The notes under the pieces: generated by a model
Database searches by the model: none
Seen by the model: only the letters and a program-made list of their open reading frames with translations
What the model was told of the DNA's origin: nothing
Part shown: one piece after another, positions 12,785 to 25,729 of the stretch
Position numbering within the stretch: position 1 is the first letter of the stretch
Layout: the number at the start of each line of letters is the position of its first letter
Program-made: the position numbers and the translations under genes
NCBI RefSeq assembly: GCF_036323735.1
Contig: NC_086021.1
Span: 132,646,976 to 132,710,975, forward strand
Reading direction: 5' to 3'
DNA length: 64,000 nt
Source of the DNA: Rattus norvegicus
Taxonomy: Eukaryota; Chordata; Mammalia; Rodentia; Muridae

Positions 12785-12960
12785 AACAGAAGGGCTGCAT
12801 TTGAGTTCTACATCTGCCAATAATTAGCTGGTGACATTGGGGAATGGCTTCACCTCTCCAGGCTGTCACCTTTCCTTGAGAGCACAGTGAAAGGACCACA
12901 ACAACAATGTCAGCAAAGCCCCAACCTGGCTTAGTGTTTGCATGGTACATGAAGTATTTG
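12785..12960 (+). repeat. MIR SINE
   Basis: The MIR 5' and core order is seen: ctgcatttgagttctacatc, gccaataattagctggtgac, attggggaatggcttcacct. Confidence 0.65.
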
Positions 12961-13409
12961 GACATGAAGAAGTCTACGCCCATATCAAGACCTAATGAGA
13001 ATTAGGAGTCAGTGAAGATGATTTTGGCATGATGCTCTGTAACTGCCCTCCCACTCCATGTAGGTCCCACTCAGGGGCACAGCTAGGGCACACAACTGTC
13101 CATGGCTCTATCTGAGGAAATGTTTGTCTCTGCCTACAGCACCAGTGGCTCTGTTTGATTCAGGCTCTTGTTATGACTCAGTTAAGTTTCTCCCCTTGCT
13201 CCTTCCTTCCCCACATACTTTCAACTCTGTTCTTGGAATTTAAGATAATTTGCCATGCTCTAAAGAAGATATTTTATGTTAAGTTTCCATATGACATCCT
13301 CATCGTTTCAACTGGTTTTCCTGCCTTTTCAAAATTCTCGATTTTTCTTTCAAGGCCTGCTTTTATTTAGCTCCCTATTACCTATTTAATTTATTTTTGA
13401 TACAGAATA

Positions 13410-13570
13410 TATTGATCACTGAACTTGAACCAATACGGCTACACTGGCAAGACAGTAAATCCCAACACTCCTCCTGTTTCCAGCTCTCTGGTGCTGGGAT
13501 TATACGCATATTCTCAGCTTTTAACATGAGTATTCAGGATTCAAACCCATCTCCCAGCTTGCACGCACGT
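13410..13570 (-). repeat. B3-type SINE, truncated
   Basis: In antisense: ctcctgtttccagctctctg, gtgctgggattatacgcata, ttttaacatgagtattcagg and caaacccatctcccagcttg. The tRNA-like head is truncated next to the CA run. Confidence 0.6.

Positions 13571-13600
<30 letters not shown>
13571..13600 (+). repeat. (CA)15 microsatellite
   Basis: A perfect CA run of about 30 bp. Confidence 0.95.
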
Positions 13601-13603
<3 letters not shown>

Positions 13604-13686
13604 TCTCCCTTTCCCTCTCTCTTTCTTGTCTCTCTTGTTCTTATGAACACTCTAGATGTTGTCAGACCTTCTCCCTGGTGTCTGTT

Positions 13687-13728
13687 TTTATCTCTCTCTG
13701 TCTCTCTTTGTCTCTCTCTGTCTCTATC

Positions 13729-13768
<40 letters not shown>

Positions 13769-13778
13769 ATCTATCATC
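13687..13778 (+). repeat. (TCTG)n then (CTAT)n microsatellite
   Basis: tctctctg repeats run to about 13727. About twelve ctat units follow, with one cttt interruption. Confidence 0.95.
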
Positions 13779-13954
13779 TCCCTTGCTCTTGTGAACACTG
13801 TCAGATATATATATTAAGGAACTCACAATTTCAGGATGAGCCTGATGCATTTAACTGGGGTAACACTTTTATCCTTAGGCTAATAGACATTTTGAAACAT
13901 AAGTTTTCATTTTTATTTTATACATTTTGTTTATGATGTATTAATTTCAAAACA

Positions 13955-14085
13955 GACAGGGTCACATGAACCGCAGGCTGACCTCAAGTTCATGGTGAAG
14001 CTGAGTGACCTCAACCTCCTAATCCTCTTACCTCTGCCTCCTGAATGCTGGGACTACAGGCATCCACCCTCACGTCTGTCTTATT
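13955..14085 (-). repeat. B1 SINE
   Basis: Antisense B1 order: cagacagggtcacatgaacc, ctgacctcaagttcatggtg, cctctgcctcctgaatgctg, ggactacaggcatccaccct. Confidence 0.85.
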
Positions 14086-15349
14086 TTGTTATTTAAGAAA
14101 GTGCAAGTGTCTTATATAGCCATATAGTATAAGACACGTTGAAAATTTTCATTCAAAAGCCCTCAAAAAAAACCATCAGGGAACATCGTGGCAAGAGAAT
14201 CCAAGTTATGGATCCCCCACATCTGCATCATCCCAGGCCAGACCTCCCCATCCTCCTCAGCCCATCTCCTTGTCCAGCAAACACTTTAGAAGTACAACCA
14301 CATCAGCGAGCTTCTTCTCCTCATTGAGTTTTCCACTGCTCATCTTCGGCACATAGTAAAGACTCAATAAACATGTGTGTATTCATTTGGTAAACAGACA
14401 AGTGGATGAGCTAATGACCAAGAGTGAGGTTGGTGGAATAAAAATCTCTTCTTCGTATGAAGTCCCCAAAGCCATGCACTCTTTTACTTCTCTAATACTT
14501 TTCACTCGGTAGAAGAATGCACTGTCATTAGAGGGCACTTAAGGACTTCAGAGGTCTGGGGTGGCATGACTCATGATTCTGCATCCAAACACTTAAAGCC
14601 TACAGCAGGCTCCAAACCCTCCGAGTTCCAGACACACCTCCCATGCAGGTGAGAATGTTCGGCCAGGATCAAACTTAACCCATTGCCCCAGGTGACAGTG
14701 GCCAATAAACTGAAAAGAAAGAATCCAAAGGTTTTAGGCAACCTCAGGCTAAGTGAACTTACTGGGTTGTTGGTGAAAGTTAATGAGCAGAGAGGGAGAA
14801 TAGGGAGTGGGAAGCGGCTGCCTGTGATAGTGAGAACCATGTTCCAAGGCAACAGAAGTGAAGACCAACTGTGCCTACCCACACTCTCACACAGAGACCA
14901 GAAAACCAAACAGAACTGACCAAGAAGTAAAACAGCCCAGGGCAGTTTATGTCTAAAACAAAACTTACTTAAAGTTGAAACCACTTTGAATAAATGAGGC
15001 TTAGTGCAGTATGCACAGTTGCAGAAACAGAACATTTACACGGAGGCTCCTTGCCACTCCCTGCTACTACCTTACAATTCTTACTTCTCAAACCCTATGA
15101 TCTGCCTTCGCTTCAGTTTCCCCTGCAAGACTCCTTACTGGACTCCTTTGCTCCTCTCTCTGCAACTTCATAAGCAAATCTTCAAGGCTACCTCATCAGT
15201 GTCTCCCAAGACACTGTCTTAAGGCTGGTATCCTACTCCAAAGCCAGGGCTTTTCTCTCAGAGAATCACTGTAGTTTACCCAGAATCCCTATAGGCCAAG
15301 GATCAGCCCACCTCCAATCTCACTTCAACCAGCAGTCACGGGGAGTTTT
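14086..15349. other. Single-copy region
   Basis: A MIR/L2-like tail (ggcacatagtaaagactcaa) lies near 14350. The 154-codon minus frame at 14571-15035 is unrecognised and lies within chance expectation. No exon signal stands out. Confidence 0.4.
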
Positions 15350-15364
15350 AAGATATAAATCCTG
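15350..15364. repeat. ID target-site duplication, left
   Basis: aagatataaatcctg is repeated exactly at 15464-15478, after the ID A-tail. Confidence 0.93.
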
Positions 15365-15463
15365 AGGGGTTGGGGATTTAGCTCAGCGGTAGAGCGCTTG
15401 CCTGGCAAACGCAAGGCCCTGGGTTCGGTCCCCAGCTCCGAAAAAAAGAAAACGAAAAAAAAA
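15365..15463 (+). mobile_element. ID SINE, young copy
   Basis: This is a BC1/tRNA-Ala-derived ID element, the most active SINE of rat. The body 15365-15440 begins ggggttggggatttagctc and keeps the pol III A box (tagctcagcggtagagcgc) and B box (ggttcggtccc). The tail 15441-15463 is A-rich with g and c interruptions. The perfect 15-bp flanking duplication marks a recent L1-driven insertion. It is moved in trans by L1 ORF2 protein and encodes none of its own. Confidence 0.97.
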
Positions 15464-15478
15464 AAGATATAAATCCTG
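15464..15478. repeat. ID target-site duplication, right
   Basis: An exact copy of 15350-15364. Confidence 0.93.
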
Positions 15479-15649
15479 GGTGGAGGATGCCACTCAAAGG
15501 TGGACCATATTCCCAGCATGCACAACTCCAGGTTCCACACTTCCCTGCAGAACCACAGAGCCAACGTGAGTCCTACGTATCACACCTTTCCATAAAACCT
15601 GTCTCCTTGTTTTTTCATGCACGGGAAGTCTGAAGCTCTAATCAGGACC

Positions 15650-16045
15650 TAGTAGGGCTCTTCACTTCCTTTCTGATCTCATCTCACCCTCTCTCCTGCA
15701 TGGCAAATGAGGCATTCTTTCAAATCATCATGGGGCATGCTGCTGTCTGGATACCTCTTGCCTCTTCCTGTTTTTCTTCTGTCTTTCCTTCCAATCCAAC
15801 CTTCCTGGCCTCTCCCTCTGGGCCTAGCTACTGTTAGCATTTGTTAGAGGTGGTATCTCCATTGCAAGAATAATTTTCCTCCCTGTGTTTACAGTAAATT
15901 GTGAACTCTGAGAACGCAAAGGGAAAGTCCTTTTTATGTCATGCCTGGTCACCAATTATCTTGCAGAAACACACTAGACACCATGTAGTTGGTAGCCATG
16001 TATTGGATGGACAAATACATGAATGAGGGGTGAGTGGATGAACAT
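15650..16045 (+). repeat. L2 3' end, decayed
   Basis: The order of L2 3' landmarks is followed: a pyrimidine-rich part, then attgtgaactctgagaacgc, agggaaagtcctttttatgt, and the tail with ggacaaatacatgaatgagg. Confidence 0.5.
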
Positions 16046-16789
16046 GTAGGAAGCAGTCGTGAGGCCACGGCTACAACAGCTTTTACTATAACCTCATTAC
16101 AGAATGAACCTATTCTTTCCTGATACAAAAGCAACAATCAAAGAGAGGTGGTTCCCAGTCTGTCGACATTTGTGGATACTAGAGCCTTGTAACTATGTAG
16201 ACCAGGTCTTGGTCTCTTGCACAATGCACAGACATATGCACCCAGGAATATTCCTTAATCACAAGGATTGTGATGTCCTGCTCCTGACAAATCCATCCAA
16301 GGTCACGTGTACCTCTCAGCTTATAAAATTTATTCTGGAACCCAGTTCTCTCTGAACCCATTTTCTGGGCAGCCAGACTTGCTTCCTGGTGAGTATAGTC
16401 CTACTGGCAGCAGTAGGACTCTCTCTTTAATGAACTCAGGAACATAATCTTTCTTCAGGGTAGATTTCTACAAGATACATACATAGGTACAAGTATACAG
16501 GACATAGAGACATTAATACAGGATTAACAAGTGTGTGACTCCTGAGTACAACAGTAGATGACATCTGTGAGGTTTTGTGTCTGGTACAGCAGGTAGGGCT
16601 CTACATATCCTGGTGTTGACCAAGTCCATTTGGCATAAAAGACGTCAAGGTGCTAGAATGATATTCAGTCACTGGAAGTGAGTTGGCCATTCTTTGTTAA
16701 GCCCCAGCATGGTATCTCTTTGGATGTCTAAATTCTATGAATTTCTGAGATGGTCTATGGTCTTGTGTGCTAAATATTATCTTCATTTG

Positions 16790-16990
16790 CTTGCTTGACA
16801 GATAAAACAAAATATCACAAACTAGATAGTTTACACACAGTAAAAAATTTTCCCCAATCTGTGAAATTATAGCATCAAATCCAGGAAATTCAAATGTACC
16901 TCCCAGCTCAGTGGCTCTAAGGATAACATCTCTGGAATGATAACTTCTTACATGGTGTCACCTACAATCATACTCACTGGATTACTTGAA
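16790..16990 (-). repeat. MaLR-type LTR fragment
   Basis: agataaaacaaaatatcaca, aactagatagtttacacaca and later gctctaaggataacatctct follow the antisense 3' part of MLT1/MST LTRs. Strongly diverged. Confidence 0.4.
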
Positions 16991-17019
16991 GCATTTAGAG
17001 TCCTTATTAGCCTTTTTCT

Positions 17020-17160
17020 CCTGCTTCACAAGCAGAATAATAACATGAACAAAGGTTAAATGTCTCACACAGGTCATCAAACTAATTGGTGGAAAAGCAA
17101 GAATTCAAGCCTCAGTCTTCAGACTTTAGAACTTTGGTTTTCTCTATAATGCTCACCCCT
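17020..17160 (-). repeat. MIR SINE fragment
   Basis: Antisense MIR order: ggttaaatgtctcacacagg, tcatcaaactaattggtgga, aagaattcaagcctcag. Confidence 0.5.
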
Positions 17161-17622
17161 CACACAAAGATCTGCCCTTATCTCGTTAGCATGATCAAAC
17201 TAAGGCTTCAAGGTGCATGATTTTATAATCAATGACATAAAAATTTAGTATTAAATAAACTGTCTCTGCATCTCACAGAGGATAGCAAAATAAAACTGTC
17301 AACCATGTTTCTCATTTGAAAATATTTTTGGCAGTTGTCACTGGCCCCAAAAAGGGAAAACAACATTTTTGCAGGGCACCATGAGTACTGAAAGATGTCA
17401 GCTTCCCTCAGGTGAAATTAAAAACAAAAAAAAACCAAACAAATCATGACTGTATAAGAACAGATTTTCTCCAGATAGCTACACATCACACCAAATGCTA
17501 TTCCATCTCCCTTCATATGTTGGGCCAGGTGCACCTACGAGCTGACAGTCAAATCAAGTGCACGGATGACTTCGGTAACTCGTACAGGAACCACTTCTGG
17601 TCCTAAGAAAGAAATTGGGGTA

Positions 17623-17628
17623 GGGATG
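17623..17628. repeat. LTR target-site duplication, left
   Basis: gggatg is repeated at 18098-18103 and directly abuts the TG end of the LTR. Six bp is the usual ERV2/ERVK duplication length. Confidence 0.8.
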
Positions 17629-18097
17629 TGTCGGCGCCAGCACCAACACGGTACCGTGAATCGGGCGAAAGCCTGCGGGATGAAAGAAGCACACACACAC
17701 AGGTTATTCGCGTCAAGCCAGAAGAGGAAGAGAGCTTATGGTTTCTTTATTGACCAAACTATATATCCAAAGAACACCACTTAGCAGGTATCTGTCAAGC
17801 ACAGTGGGGAACCCTGGCTGAGACTTCGGTAACAAAGGACCGACTATGTGGCCTGAATAAATTAGGGAAATAACCAGGAAGGCCAGGCTAATTCTGACTC
17901 AGGTGAGAAGTACCTGGCCAGACTGTTCCCAGTTGGGGACAAAAGGCTTCCACACGCAAGGGCAGGGCTCAGCAAGGGTCAAACCTTGTTGGAGACCCAG
18001 AAGGGACTTGTTCAGGCTGACAACATTCTGTGAATGTAAACTTCTTGTGCCACACAGTGACAAAGCAACCAGGCCCAAATCCAATACAGCTCCCACA
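17629..18097 (-). mobile_element. Solo LTR, ERV2 (ERVK)-like
   Basis: The 469-bp segment starts tgtcggcgcc and ends cccaca on the plus strand, so it has TG...CA termini, and it is bounded by the 6-bp duplication gggatg. On the minus strand a TATA-like tatatagt (about 17758-17766) precedes AATAAA (17746-17751), followed by a region with CpGs (17629-17720), which fits U3, R and U5. No primer binding site or internal retroviral sequence is seen on either side, so this is a solo LTR left by LTR-LTR recombination. The specific family is not assigned. It carries no protein. Confidence 0.82.
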
Positions 18098-18103
18098 GGG
18101 ATG
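18098..18103. repeat. LTR target-site duplication, right
   Basis: gggatg, identical to 17623-17628. Confidence 0.8.
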
Positions 18104-20645
18104 GAGGCAGGGGGAGCCTAACTCTGTGACGACCTGATGGGAGCTGCCTCTCTAAATGGATCTGAACATGGTGCTGACCTTAAAGAAGCTATCCCTTTAA
18201 AGAAAACAAATGTCTTTTTTCCAGGATTGAGGAATTTCTAAGCTGCCATAGTTGAGCTCAAAAGATGATCTGCTGCTGCCATGCTGAGGAAAATCGACAG
18301 CCAGCTGGCCTAAGGAATACAGCCGCTGAAATCCTGAGGAGTGATCCCAAACAAAACGCTCCAAACTAACTCACTTCTCAAGTGAATGTCTGAAGACACC
18401 CAGTGACACCTTCCTCATCATAAAAAAAGCTGGAAAGTGTACTGGGCAGGTCTTCACAGCCGATGACTGCCAGAGACTGGCTTCGTTAGATGTGCAGCAT
18501 GGACCTTGAGCCCCACCTCGGAAGCCATCCTTCTCACCTCTTCACAGCTACTGTGAGATGTAAAAAGATGGTGTTGAGGTTGGAGAGAAGTTGGAGGGGA
18601 CACCTGTGACAGACCTCTGCAGAAAAGCATCCCGCTTACTCCGAGAAGCAGAGGATGAACTACAGGGTGAGAAAATACGGCTGGCATGTACCTCATTTAA
18701 ACAAGGGCATTGGCTCAGCATGTTACAGTGTGACGAGTACACTGTCACATATTTTGTCCTCCCTGACTCCTGTGCAATGGTGTTATGATTGGTTTCCAAG
18801 TTTTTGACCTTTTTTGGATGCAAATATCTGAGGTGCTGAAAGGTTAAGATTACCCATGGCCATATGAATTGACAAGACTTGAATTCAGCCCTTCTTCTTT
18901 GAGATTCTGTTGGTTTCCAACAAGAATACAAATTCTGTGGATGACTGTAGTCATGCAACTGTGGCATTGGCCTTCGGTGCTTTACCATTCACTGGCCCTC
19001 CACGTGGCACTGCCACATCAGGTTATCCTTGCAAATCCACACAATACAAAGCACATGTCACCCTATGACCTCTGTCCTGTAGGTGGACTGACTTCTTGGG
19101 AAACCAGTTTCCCTCTGGATGGGGTAAACCAGTGGAGGAGAGGTAGATTGGACCTCCTTCTGGGACTGCTCATGAAAATCTCCTGTATCTACCAGGTACA
19201 AACCGTAGGGTAAGGAGAGAGGCATAGCAAGATTTTTCAGAGCATAAAGATGCGCATGTCTTAATCAAAGCTCCCTTTTCATGGCTACATCCCAACTAAG
19301 CTAACAGTGGACCCGGTCTCTGTGAGCTGTGAGGCAATGGAAGAGCATGTTCCTTTCAGAGACAGAGTCATCTCTGACCAGCATCTGGACTGGTAAATGA
19401 CCATAAAGTCTAATGGAATGCATGCGATAGTGTCTAGAGTTTACAAAATGCTTCCCCTTGCAAAGTCTCACTGAATCCCTTTAAGGATATCAATATTGGA
19501 CACTAATATTGATGAATCTTACACAAAGTGATTGAGATGCAAAATGTGACATGATTTCTCACATTTATCGTTAAGGAAATCCCTTGGGTTTCTTCTGCCC
19601 TGAGTCTCTAGACTGACTAATTCGCCCTAACAGACCATCCTTTCTTTACCTCTGCAAACTGCTTTTAATAACCTCTGAGCCCCGTCAGTCCTCCGTCTCA
19701 CCTGGACACCTTCTCCACATCTTTGCCCTCTTCGGCTGATTTACTGACTCCCTCCTCACTGATTGCATCTTTTAATTCAAGAGAAGCAAGACAAGACCCT
19801 TGCGTGACCATTATCTCCACAACCGTGGGAAACAAGTGAAGAGAGAAACCGTGACTGAAAGGGGACGTGTGAGTGGCCTTTCCCAAGCCCTCAGCCTATC
19901 TGTTGAGTTGTACCTGAGGTGTTGCCAGCTGGGGTCATTGCCTGGAGGCTCACTGAATACCATTTTCCTGCAACGCATTCTTCCTCATTCATACACTCTT
20001 GACCTTGCTCCCAAGGCCCAAGGACTCTGGGAGCCAGGTGAGATACTAGAGGAGGACTCGGGGGCTTGCTCTGGCACTGTACCTCTTGCTGACAACAGCT
20101 GCACAGCCTTTTCTGAGGACACACTGTGCCCTAGGAAAGGAGCCCCAGCAGTGCTTGGGGTGTTCACACTGAGTTGGCAGCTTTCTGAAGCCATCAGCTT
20201 TCCAGATCTTTTAGCAAATGTCTTCCTTGTTTGTTTCAAAACCCAACACAAATATTTAGGAGCATCTGACACCAGACAAAGGAGCAGCACCAGGCACCCA
20301 GTAGGATTTGGAATTCTGGAGTCTTTTGGCCACAGATATTTCCAGTCTAGGAGCTTTTGAATGGCCTTTACCCAAGCCTTTTATTGCCTCCATTCAACAT
20401 TTAATGGGAAGCAAAATGACTATAAATTAGTGCCCACTAATTCCTAATAATGGAACAGAGGTCAGCTTGTCTTTTGCAAAGCACAGGCTTGGAGGACGAA
20501 TGAATCACATCCCCAGATCTCCCCCCTGCACCCTATCCATGCCCCTATGCATCCCTGGGTGAACTTGGAGCAGGACGAAGCTTTGAGTGAGGCACATCAT
20601 CCAACAACAAGAGTAGAGCCAAGAGGGTAAACACGCCAAGTGCCA
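18104..20645. other. Single-copy region
   Basis: No repeat family is recognised. A perfect 9-bp inverted repeat (19489-19497 with 19505-19513, 7-nt loop) lies here. The 186-codon plus frame at 19800-20360 has no recognisable domain, and a frame of that length is expected about once in 64 kb of sequence scanned in six frames. Confidence 0.4.
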
Positions 20646-20992
20646 GGGTTGAGGGATGCTTGCCCTAACTGCACAGGGTTGAGGGATGCTTGCCCTAACT
20701 GCACAGGGTTGAGGGGTGCTTGCCCTAACTGCACAAGGTTGAGGGGTGCTTGCCCTAACTGCACAGGGTTGAGGGGTGCTTGCCCTAACTGCACAGGGTT
20801 GAGGGGTGCTTGCCCTAACTGCACAGGGTTGAGGGGTGCTTGCCCTAACTGCACAGGGTTGAGGGATGCTTGCCCTAACTGCACAGGGTTGAGGGGTACT
20901 TGCCCTAACTGCACAGGGTTGAGGGATGCTTGCCCTAACTGCACAGGGTTGAGGGATGCTTGCCCTAACTGCACAGGGTTGAGGGATGCTTG
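20646..20992 (+). repeat. 30-bp minisatellite, 11.6 units
   Basis: Eleven full units and a 17-bp partial unit of 30 bp (gggttgagggatgcttgccc, then taactgcaca). Units vary at few sites. Position 11 is A or G, giving the order A A B B B B B A B A A A. Unit 4 starts agg and unit 9 has tact for tgct. As 30 is divisible by three, both strands stay open and give fake repetitive proteins of 10-residue units. Not a gene. Confidence 0.98.
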
Positions 20993-22925
<1,933 letters not shown>

Positions 22926-22979
22926 GAGAAATAAAAAGAGACTTAAAATTGGTTACAAGCTAACTCTATCCTGCTGTTT

Positions 22980-23325
22980 AGGGTTTGAATGTAAAATATT
23001 CCCTGACAGGTGAATACTTTGAATTCTTTGTTCACAACCCGTGGTACTATTGTGGGAGGTTTTGGAAACTTCAGGAGGTGGGGACTATCTGGAAAAATGG
23101 GTCAGTAGGAGACAGGCCTGTGAAAGATATCCAGCCCCTGGATTCCTGACCTACTGTGGTATAAGCTGCCTTAGCCACATCCTCCCACTGCTAGGCATGG
23201 GCTGTCCCACCATCCTTTTCTCTGCTCGATGGATCCATATCTGAAACCATGGACCATAAGAAGCCCTTCCCTGTGAATTTGATTCTGTTAGATATTTTGT
23301 CACAGCTATGCACTGAATAAATAAT
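22980..23325 (+). repeat. Rodent LTR-like interspersed repeat
   Basis: It opens gggtttgaatgtaaaatatt and has gtgggaggttttggaaactt, then aggaggtggggactatctgg. It closes near gttagatattttgtcacagc. This order is that of an abundant rodent repeat. The ending also resembles 1600-1840. The family name is not certain. Confidence 0.55.
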
Positions 23326-23337
23326 ATAGTATATATC

Positions 23338-23570
23338 AGCGATGTTTTGATGTCCTAAAGCCCAATAACCCAGAATATGACTGTGGTTAGATTTGGCTAA
23401 TTTAAAGAGGTCACTGGGTTAAGTGAGGTCATTGGGGTAGACCCTATAAAAGGCACACAGAAGACAGTAAGAAGACAGACATCATCAGCCCAGGAGAGAT
23501 GCTACCTAAGAAACCAACCATTCAATACCTCAGGCTTGTAGAAAGATAGAGCTATCCTGATTTATAATCG
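23338..23570 (+). repeat. MLT1-like MaLR LTR, 5' part
   Basis: gatgtcctaaagcccaataa, gaatatgactgtggttagat, aagaggtcactgggttaagt, gaggtcattggggtagaccc and agaagacagtaagaagacag follow the MLT1 LTR order. The 3' end is missing or unrecognisable. Confidence 0.65.
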
Positions 23571-23762
23571 TCCATTGTATAAGCACATGGTTTGTAAGCT
23601 TCCATTTATGTCCTCATTCTGGGCCTCACAAATATAAGGGTAAGCATGAATTTTCCAAACTTCCCAAAGTCTCTCTCTCCCCCCACCCTCTCTCTCTTTC
23701 TGAGTGGGGGTGGGCTATATGGTATGTGTGTGGTATGTATGTAGTGTGAGGTGTGTGTGTTT

Positions 23763-23766
<4 letters not shown>

Positions 23767-23820
<54 letters not shown>
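23767..23820 (+). repeat. (GT)27 microsatellite
   Basis: A perfect GT run that, read on the minus strand, is the CA tail of the B3 SINE beside it. Confidence 0.97.
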
Positions 23821-23822
<2 letters not shown>

Positions 23823-24097
23823 CGTGTATGTGAAGGCCTGCACACATGCATGTTGAGGGCAAAGGTCAGTGCCAGATATATTCCACCATTCTCCACTGTG
23901 TACTTTTGAGACAAGGTCTCTCAATGAACTGGCAGTTTTCCTCTGGTGACCATCAAGCCTCAATGACCTTCCTGTATGCATGTCTTTCCTTAGTGCTGGG
24001 GTTCCAGGAGCACATGGCTGTGCTGGGATGTGTGTGCTGGTGTCTGAACTGAAGTCCTATGTGTTCACATCAAGTCATTTCCCCAGCCCTTTGCATT
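23821..24097 (-). repeat. B3-type SINE
   Basis: Read on the minus strand it starts gggctggggaaatgacttg, contains cccagcacagccatgtgctc and attgagagaccttgtctc, and ends in CA repeats. That is the B3 layout at full length. Confidence 0.7.
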
Positions 24098-24129
24098 AGG
24101 CATGTTCGGTTCAACGGTTGCCTAAAATG

Positions 24130-24252
24130 CAAAAGAGAGAAAGAAGGAGAGGAAGATGGATGGGAGGAGGGAGTGAGGGAAGGAGGGAGGGCGGGAGGGA
24201 GGGAGAGAGGGAGGGAGGGAGGGAGGGAGGGAGGGAAGAGGGGGAGGGGGCG
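24130..24252 (+). repeat. Purine-rich (GGGA)n array
   Basis: aaagagagaaagaaggagag leads into gggagggaggg repeats ending at gggggagggggc. It is almost wholly purine on the plus strand. Confidence 0.92.
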
Positions 24253-24439
24253 GTGTTCAGTGTAGACATCTAAATTAAGCTCTGCTGAATTCCATATGAG
24301 TTCTTGGGTGGGCTGAAGGGCTGAAGGGAGTCCAAAGAGAGAAACGTGTATGAAGGAAGGAGAAGAAAGCTTTATCACTTGTGGGAGAATGAGGCTGTGG
24401 GCCTAAGCGTTAGAAAGGAAGGGGTAGGAACAGAAGAGC

Positions 24440-24650
24440 AGTAGAGCCCTTGGCTACAAGGCCACACCAGGTCCTGCCAATGTAGTCTTTTTAGAGACTT
24501 GAAACCTAGGAAGACTCTTCAGCCAAGGAATAAAATTAGTATGCTTAGATTTAAAATAGAATATTGAGTGTTCCTCGGAAGGAGCAATTTGGAGGCATAC
24601 TTAGATGTACAAAGAAGAAACAGGATGGCCTGGGGTGTGGCTGAAAGGAC
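24440..24650 (-). repeat. L2 fragment, antisense
   Basis: aaggaataaaattagtatgc, ttagatttaaaatagaatat and agcaatttggaggcatactt follow the antisense L2 body, the same section as part of 44960-45560. Confidence 0.5.
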
Positions 24651-25588
24651 AGACTGCTATATAACTGTGTGCTCCTGTGTGGGCACACAAGTGTAGTTGT
24701 CCAAACAAGTTAATCGTTCCATTCAGGCATCCTCGGTACAATATCCAGGCATAGTCACCCTACCAATGGGCCACTTTGGCTTTAAGAAAAGGAACCTCTG
24801 TGTTAAGTAGAAACTGCCCCCAGAAAAGCTAAGCTTTTTCCAAAGAAACTAAAGCTTGTCTATTTCTATTGTTTTTATCAACAGATTTTTCAGCCAGAAG
24901 AAACCAGAACTAGGAGTCTGTCACCTGATCCAGATGGCTTTCTGTATCCCTCAGTTGTCTATTTCCAGACAAAATACTGCAAGGCCTTTCTCCTTTCAAA
25001 TTATTTGAGGGAGTTTTCATCCCACTGTCTTTTTTTCTAGGCACAGCTTGCGCACACTAGTCAGATGCACTCTGGAATACCAGGGCTGCTAGCATTCCTG
25101 CTCATAATGTCCTTTTCCATAATTGATGGAGATGGCTCGTCTTCAGGGCACGCTGTTATAATATTTACCACAAAGCTTCTATCTCTCTACTTCTGACTAG
25201 AGAATGATTTTTTTTACCTTACTCCACCAGTAGTGGAGAGAGGATGTCTCTTTTGTTGAAGATCTGGAATTATAATTTAAGGGGCATTACCCCCCAAAAA
25301 GGTTTCTTGCTAACACTGAATTAGTTCCTGACTCTCTTTGAAGATTATAGGACTTGCTAGTTGCTCCCCTCTCTCCCTCTCTTTATTTGTACTAAAGTTT
25401 CTGTTCAATTATTTAAAATATCTTAATATTTGTAATTTTTGCTCATCTACCTGTCATTCTTTTCTTCTTTTTAGGACTGTAGAATCCCAGGATTCCCCAG
25501 ATTCCAACCGAGCTATATCACTCATGCCTTGGGTGACATTGGATAAGTCTCCCCACCTATCACACTTCTTTAAAAGGCAAGGGATAGA
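24651..25588. other. Single-copy region
   Basis: Nothing recognised. T-rich pieces at 25200-25470 have no clear origin. Confidence 0.35.
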
Positions 25589-25712
25589 AGCTGGCTGTGG
25601 TGGCCCACACAAGTAATCCCAGAGCTTAAGGGACTAAGGAGGAGTTTGAGGCCAGCCTGGGCTACCTAGTAAATTACAAACCAACCTTGGATACAGGGTA
25701 AGTTTCTTCTGT
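25589..25712 (+). repeat. B1-type SINE, shortened
   Basis: agctggctgtggtggcccac, aagtaatcccagagcttaag, then gaggccagcctgggctacct. Part of the B1 middle is missing. Confidence 0.8.
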
Positions 25713-25715
25713 CTT

Positions 25716-25729
25716 AAGAAAAGGTGTAG
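25716..25729. repeat. ID target-site duplication, left
   Basis: aagaaaaggtgtag is repeated exactly at 25833-25846. Confidence 0.92.

Larger units (their letters stand above)
9563..13409. other. Mostly single-copy with two MIRs and (GT)26
   Basis: No gene is recognised. The fossils seen are MIRs near 11600-11740 and 12785-12960. Open frames near 10922-11173 and 11963-12274 resemble nothing known to me. Confidence 0.4.
16046..17622. other. Mostly single-copy with old MaLR and MIR pieces
   Basis: No gene is recognised. Two fossils are listed separately. An AT-rich tract at 17210-17330 has no clear identity. Confidence 0.4.

Noticed and set aside
14571..15035. 154-codon minus-strand frame with hydrophobic stretches
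   Set aside because: Length is within chance expectation and I see no family motif or splice context.
15381..15440. Possible tRNA gene, given the A and B boxes
   Set aside because: It is the tRNA-derived head of an ID SINE, with an A-tail and target-site duplication. No cloverleaf gene is supported.
15325..15564. Frame across an ID element
   Set aside because: It is translated SINE plus A-tail.
19800..20360. 186-codon open frame
   Set aside because: About one frame this long is expected by chance in 64 kb; no domain, and other frames overlap it on the opposite strand.
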